Positions 59,840 through 64,000 of a stretch of DNA of 64,000 nucleotides are shown piece after piece. The DNA lies in contig JAGOBF010000004.1 in NCBI GenBank assembly GCA_017983515.1, positions 1-64,000 on the forward strand. The letters run 5' to 3'. Source of the stretch: Promineifilum sp. (GTDB taxonomy: Bacteria; Chloroflexota; Anaerolineae; Promineifilales; Promineifilaceae). The notes beneath the pieces were generated by a model. It did not search any database, was not told where the DNA came from, and saw nothing but the letters and a program-made list of their open reading frames with translations. The position numbers and the translations under genes are program-made. The stretch's first letter is position 1. The number at the start of each line of letters is the position of its first letter.

Positions 59840-62800
59840 CTAGAACCCTTCCAGCGCCGACAGATCGGCCACGCCGCGCGCCAGCCCGGCCACGCGCTGC
59901 AAGAGCGCCAGGCGATTTTCGCGCACGGCCGGATCGTCGTCCATGATCAGCACCGCGTCGAACAGGCGGGTGATAGCCGGTTCCATCTGCCGCAGCGACG
60001 CGATGAAGGTCTCCATCGTGCTGTCGTTCGAGCTCTTGGCCTTGATCATGGCTGCTTCGGCCGCAGCCAGCGCGGCGGCCACGGCCTGTTCCTCCGGCAG
60101 GCGCAGGTCATCGGCCCGCAAGGCGTAGGTCTCCTTTAGCGGCCGGGTAATGCGTACGCAGCGGGCGTAGGCGTTGAGCAGCGTCTCCCAATCCGCGGCC
60201 CCGATGGCCCCGGCCAATGTTGCCACGGTCCGGCCGGCCACGTAGGGGTCGTGGGTCTGCTCGGCCAGCACGGCCTTGACGACGCTCGCGGGATAGCCGG
60301 CATCGCGCAACACGACCTCCAAACGGCCGCCGATGAAGGCCATCACGTCCTCGCGCGCGCGCTCGTTCCAAGCCACGGGCAGCAGCGCGCCGGCTGCGTC
60401 CAATCCGGCGCGCAAGTCGAAATGCCGTTCATTGGCGGTCAGGTTTTCGATGAGGTGCAGCGCCGCTCGCCGCAACGCGAACGGATCATTCGAGCCTTTC
60501 GGCCCCAACCCGGCGGCGAACAGGCCGGCCAGGCTGTCCAGTCGGTCAGCCACGGCCAGCGCCAGCGCCGCCGGCCCGGCGCTCACCGCCTCGTATTGCC
60601 CGGCGATGGACGCGGCCACTTCCGGCGGCTCGCCGCCGCGCAGGGCGTAGTGACCGCCCATCTTGCCTTGCAGCGAGGTCATCTCGACGACCATGCTGGT
60701 CGCCAGGTCGGCCTTGGCCAGCGCTGCGGCCCGCGCGGCCGTGGCCCGTTCGGCCGCGCCCAGGCCCAGCATATCAGCCACGATGGGTACGAGTTGCTCC
60801 AGCCGTCGCGTCTTGTCCAGAAACGAGCCTAGTTCCGTCTGGAAAGTCAGCTTGCCCAGATCGGGCACAAATTCTTCCAGGCGGCGCTTGATGTCCTTGT
60901 CATAGAAGAAGGCGGCGTCGGCAAAGCGAGCGCGGATGACGTGCTCGTTGCCGTCACGGACAATGTCGAGATGTTCGTCGTCGCCGTTGCGCACGGCAAT
61001 GAAATAGGGCAGCAGCTTGTCGCCCTTGTAGACCGGGAAATAGCGTTGGTGTTTGCGCATGACGGCCACCAGGGCCATCGGCGGCAGGGCCAGGAAACGC
61101 TCCTCGAACGCGCCCAGCAAAGGCGTCGGCCGCTCTACCAGATTTGTCACCTCGTCCAGGAGGGCCGGATCGTCGGGGATGACGCCACCCACCGAGCGGG
61201 CCAGCGCGTGGGCGCCGGCGGCGATGGCCTTGCGGCGCGCCTCCACATGCAGCAAGATGCCGGCGTTGTCGATAGCAGCGCGATAGTCGGCGGCGTGGCG
61301 CACCTCGTAGGCGGGCGAGCCATAGGGACGCAGCCCATAGGTCACACGGCCGCTGCGTACTCCAGCGTACTCGAAGTCCACGACGGCCGGGCCGTGGAGC
61401 GCCACGAGCCAGCGCAACGGCCGGCTATAGCTGACGTTGCTGGCGTTCCAGCGCATCGACTTTTCGAACTTAAGACCGGCGATGAGATCGGGCAACAGTT
61501 CGGCCAGCACCTCGACCGACGGTCGCCCGGCCTCGTGTACCACGGCCGAGACGTAGCGCTTGCCGCCCTCTTCGACTACGCTCAGATCATCCACCGACAG
61601 GCCGCGACTGCGTGCAAAGCCGGCAGCGGCGGGAGTGGGTTTACCGTCCTTGTCGAAGGCACGGTCGGCCGGCGGGCCTTTTACTACGCTCTCCACATCT
61701 TCGCCGCGGGCGGCCAGGGCGTCGACCATCACCGTCAGCCGTCGTGGCGTGCCGTCGATGTCGAGGCGCTCGTAGCTGAGGCGGGCGGCGTCGAGCATGG
61801 GCGGCAGCGCGGCGCGCAATTGGGCCAGGGCCGAGGTCAGATCGGCGTGGGGCAGTTCCTCGCTGCCGATCTCCAGCACGAAGGTATCGCCGTCTTCGGG
61901 CGCGGCGTGTGACGCTTGAAGGGCGAGTTCCGAGTCGGCGTGACTTGTCGCTCTTTGCCAGACTTTATTCTCGGCAATGGGATACTCCAGCTTCTGCCGC
62001 TGCTCGACGTAAGCTGTGGAGACCTTGTGGGCCACGCGGCGCATGCGCCCGAAGTAAGCCGCCCGCTCCGTGACGCCCACTGCGCCGCGCGTGTCCAGCA
62101 CGTTGAACAGCTGCGAGCACTTCAGATTGTAGTCGTGGGCCGGGGCGACGAGCCCCGCCTCCAGGCAGCGCAGGGCCTCTCGCTCGTAGGTATCGTAGAT
62201 CATCTTCAGAGCGTCCACGTCGGCTACGTTGAAGTAGTAGTGGCAGTGCTCGATCTCGGCTTGCAGCAGCGCGTCGCCATAGGTTACGCCCGCACCGTAG
62301 TCCATCTCCCAGACGCTGTTTTTGCCCTGCAACGCCAGGGCGATGCGGTCGAGACCGTAGGTGATCTCCACCGACACCGGGTCGAGATCGAGGCCGCCGG
62401 CCTGCTGGAAGTAGGTGTACTGAGTGATCTCCTGCCCATCGAGCCACACCTCCCAGCCTAATCCCCACGCGCCAAGGGCGGGCGACTGCCAGTTGTCCTC
62501 TACAAAGCGAATGTCGTGCTCGCGCGGGTTGATGCCGATCGCCTCCAGGCTGCCCAGATACAGTTCAATGGGATTGCCGGGGTCGGGCTTCAGGATGACT
62601 TGCAACTGGTAGTGCTGCTGCATGCGGTTAGGGTTATCACCGAAGCGGCCGTCGTCGGGCCGGATGCTCGGCTCGATATAGGCCACGTTCCACGGCTCGG
62701 GGCCAAGGACGCGCAGAATCGTGGCCGGGTTCATCGTTCCCGCCCCCACCTGCACGTTATAGGGCTGCCAGATGAGGCAGCCTTGCGCCTGCCAGTAGTC

Positions 62801-62848
62801 CAGCAGACGGAGGATCATTTGTTGGAAGTTTAGATTTTCAGACGACAT
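59840..62848 (-). CDS. glyS: Glycine--tRNA ligase, fused alpha and beta subunits
   Basis: From the ATG at 62848 the product has 1002 residues, the sum of separate GlyQ (about 290) and GlyS (about 690). The N-terminal alpha part has [39 protein letters not shown] and [17 protein letters not shown]; the beta part starts near residue 320 ([15 protein letters not shown]) and includes the HD-like region and C-terminal anticodon-binding helices. It charges tRNA-Gly. Fusion of the subunits is known in Chlamydia and some other lineages. The merR gene follows with a 1-bp gap. Confidence 0.96.
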   Translation of the reverse strand: MSSENLNFQQMILRLLDYWQAQGCLIWQPYNVQVGAGTMNPATILRVLGPEPWNVAYIEPSIRPDDGRFGDNPNRMQQHYQLQVILKPDPGNPIELYLGSLEAIGINPREHDIRFVEDNWQSPALGAWGLGWEVWLDGQEITQYTYFQQAGGLDLDPVSVEITYGLDRIALALQGKNSVWEMDYGAGVTYGDALLQAEIEHCHYYFNVADVDALKMIYDTYEREALRCLEAGLVAPAHDYNLKCSQLFNVLDTRGAVGVTERAAYFGRMRRVAHKVSTAYVEQRQKLEYPIAENKVWQRATSHADSELALQASHAAPEDGDTFVLEIGSEELPHADLTSALAQLRAALPPMLDAARLSYERLDIDGTPRRLTVMVDALAARGEDVESVVKGPPADRAFDKDGKPTPAAAGFARSRGLSVDDLSVVEEGGKRYVSAVVHEAGRPSVEVLAELLPDLIAGLKFEKSMRWNASNVSYSRPLRWLVALHGPAVVDFEYAGVRSGRVTYGLRPYGSPAYEVRHAADYRAAIDNAGILLHVEARRKAIAAGAHALARSVGGVIPDDPALLDEVTNLVERPTPLLGAFEERFLALPPMALVAVMRKHQRYFPVYKGDKLLPYFIAVRNGDDEHLDIVRDGNEHVIRARFADAAFFYDKDIKRRLEEFVPDLGKLTFQTELGSFLDKTRRLEQLVPIVADMLGLGAAERATAARAAALAKADLATSMVVEMTSLQGKMGGHYALRGGEPPEVAASIAGQYEAVSAGPAALALAVADRLDSLAGLFAAGLGPKGSNDPFALRRAALHLIENLTANERHFDLRAGLDAAGALLPVAWNERAREDVMAFIGGRLEVVLRDAGYPASVVKAVLAEQTHDPYVAGRTVATLAGAIGAADWETLLNAYARCVRITRPLKETYALRADDLRLPEEQAVAAALAAAEAAMIKAKSSNDSTMETFIASLRQMEPAITRLFDAVLIMDDDPAVRENRLALLQRVAGLARGVADLSALEGF

Positions 62849-62898
62849 AGTATCAGTATTCAAGGTCTAGTGGTCAGTGTTCAGCGGGCCGGTTGGGA

Positions 62899-62907
62899 AT
62901 TATACCA
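62899..62907 (-). promoter_or_regulatory. Extended -10 promoter of glyS
   Basis: TGGTATAAT on the minus strand is an extended -10 element about 50 bases before the ATG. No T-box core is seen, and the leader is too short for one. Confidence 0.6.
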
Positions 62908-62973
62908 CGGCTTAAGAATTGGGCGCGGATGACAGGGATTCCAGGCTGGGGTAACGGTATTTCCCAACCCTTC

Positions 62974-63002
62974 TTGGCCGCCCCTGCTCCCCGCGCTACA
63001 AT
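62974..63002 (+). promoter_or_regulatory. Sigma-70 promoter of the methyltransferase gene
   Basis: TTGGCC (62974-62979) and TACAAT (62997-63002) with a 17-bp spacer, 35 bp before the ATG. Confidence 0.55.
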
Positions 63003-63036
63003 CGGCGGAGATTAGGCTACCAATTAGTAAACTTCT

Positions 63037-63801
63037 ATGAAACGATTTGGCCGCAAAGGGCAGCTGGCGATGCTGCCGGACTGGATAAGCAGCAAACTGG
63101 ATGTCCATCTTCTGGAGACGAATCGGCTGCTGGAACTGGCTCAGGCGCAAACGCCGCCCGGTGCGCGCGTGCTGGACGCGGGCAGCGGCGAAGGTCAGTA
63201 TCGCCACTACTTTGAGCACACCCGCTACACCGGCGTCGATCTGGCCGTGGGCGACGTTCAGTGGGATTACAGTGGTTTGGATGCGCAATCGGATTTATCG
63301 CGTATGCCCTTTGCCGACGGCACCTTCGATGCGGCCGTCTGCTTCCAGGTGCTGGAGCACGTCAACGAGCCGGCGGCGGTCATCAGCGAGATCGGCCGCG
63401 TATTGCGCCCGGGGGGCCTCTTCTATCTGTCCGCGCCGATGGCCTGGCATGAACACCAGAAACCCCACGACTTCTTTCGTTACACTTCCTACGGCTTCTC
63501 CCATTTGTTGGAAAAGGCGGGCCTGCGCGTGGTCGAGATGCGGCCGTGGGGCGGCTACTTCTGGTTCCTGTCCTACAATTTCCAGATGATGCACGACCGC
63601 CTCTTCCCGCGCGGCGACAACGACCTGGCCTATGCGCTGAAATTACCGCTCATCCTGCCCATCTATCTCATCTTCTTCATCCTGCTGCCCGTGCTGCTCT
63701 TCTACCTTGACCGATTGGACAAGGTGAAGGATCACACCCTGGGCTGGGCCTGCATCGCCGAGAAACTGCCGACCGATGAACACGGTCCAACGCCTGTTTA
63801 G
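63037..63801 (+). CDS. Class I SAM-dependent methyltransferase
   Basis: The 254-residue protein has motif I VLDAGSGEGQY, post-I YTGVDLAVGD, and motif IV-V region MPFADGTFDAAVCFQVLEHVNEP, as in the Methyltransf_11 family. The C-terminal part ends in a hydrophobic segment LPLILPIYLIFFILLPVLLF that may attach it to the membrane. It overlaps the start of a flippase gene, so it probably modifies a lipid or glycan precursor in surface polysaccharide synthesis; the acceptor is unknown. Confidence 0.9.
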   Translation: MKRFGRKGQLAMLPDWISSKLDVHLLETNRLLELAQAQTPPGARVLDAGSGEGQYRHYFEHTRYTGVDLAVGDVQWDYSGLDAQSDLSRMPFADGTFDAAVCFQVLEHVNEPAAVISEIGRVLRPGGLFYLSAPMAWHEHQKPHDFFRYTSYGFSHLLEKAGLRVVEMRPWGGYFWFLSYNFQMMHDRLFPRGDNDLAYALKLPLILPIYLIFFILLPVLLFYLDRLDKVKDHTLGWACIAEKLPTDEHGPTPV

Positions 63802-64000
63802 CAACACCTTTCTGGCGCTCATCAGCCAAATCGTCGTCAAGGCCGGCAACAGCGTGCTGTTCATCCTGATCGGGCGATGGCTTGGCCCGGCCGATTCGGG
63901 CGCTTTCAGCCTGGGCACGACGTACTTCACCCTGGTCTTTGGGCTATCGGCCCTGGGGCTGCACGAGTTGCTGGTGCGCGAGCTCACACCGCGCCGCGAC
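63776..64000 (+). CDS. Oligosaccharide flippase family protein, 3' truncated
   Basis: The ATG at 63776 overlaps the 3' end of the methyltransferase gene in another frame, and the frame remains open for 75 codons to the window end. The visible part has two hydrophobic helices (FLALISQIVVKAGNSVLFIL; YFTLVFGLSALGLHELLV) with GRWLGPADSGAFSLG between, the N-terminal pattern of Wzx/MATE-like polysaccharide flippases. It would move lipid-linked oligosaccharides across the membrane. Confidence 0.75.
   Translation, partial: MNTVQRLFSNTFLALISQIVVKAGNSVLFILIGRWLGPADSGAFSLGTTYFTLVFGLSALGLHELLVRELTPRRD

Noticed and set aside
59840..62848. Frameshifted or chimeric glyQ-glyS
   Set aside because: The reading frame is continuous through the junction, and fused enzymes are known in other bacteria.

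Overview
The window is about 64 kb of high-GC bacterial chromosome with dense, mostly co-oriented housekeeping and transport genes. It carries no phage, IS or CRISPR signal. Monoderm-style lipoproteins with threonine/proline/glutamate-rich linkers, no outer-membrane or LPS genes, an Asp23/Gls24 protein beside nusB, a fused alpha-beta glycyl-tRNA synthetase and many small palindromic repeats suggest a filamentous-type Chloroflexota (Anaerolineae/Caldilineae/Promineifilum-like). This placement is inferred from gene content, not from a search.

Layout. 1-3.4 kb: end of a NatAB-like ABC exporter, a YjbQ protein and a class I aminotransferase. 3.6-8.8 kb (minus): an Aap/Bzt-type amino-acid importer (ATPase, two permeases, binding lipoprotein). 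9.3-10.2 kb: ctaB. 10.6-13.6 kb: rpmF, fabD, fabG, Asp23 protein, nusB. 13.7-17.3 kb (minus): an M23 peptidase gene cut by an in-frame stop, and a beta-propeller lipoprotein. 17.7-21.7 kb: pheS-pheT behind a phenylalanine-rich leader peptide and attenuator. 21.7-23.1 kb: plsC-like and marR-like genes. 23.4-33.3 kb: a maltodextrin uptake and degradation block (fasciclin-MalE fusion, malF, malG, GH57 lipoprotein, GH13 amylase; no malK). 33.3-39.3 kb: two GT39-like membrane proteins flanking a glycosidase-like lipoprotein. 39.5-44.4 kb: Yip1-family protein, LolD-like ATPase, IPT/CARDB secreted protein and MacB-like permease. 44.7-45.6 kb: degV. 45.7-49.9 kb (minus): SAM methyltransferase, GAF histidine kinase and NarL-type regulator, then a cytochrome P450 to 51.2 kb. 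51.2-54.5 kb: zinc-type ABC importer plus a Fur-family regulator. 54.6-62.8 kb (minus): pepF, a heavy-metal P-type ATPase with its MerR regulator, and glyS. 63.0-64 kb: a methyltransferase and the start of a flippase.

The most notable observations are: a complete pheST attenuator with a 29-residue leader peptide and a nearly leaderless start; a near-ideal H-type pseudoknot between malE and malF; a binding-protein-like lobe inserted in the Aap permease; a fasciclin-maltose-binding-protein fusion; a palindromic repeat that appears to have inserted in frame into pheT; a Fur-type operator on the zinc operon promoter; and several families of small dispersed palindromes in intergenic gaps.
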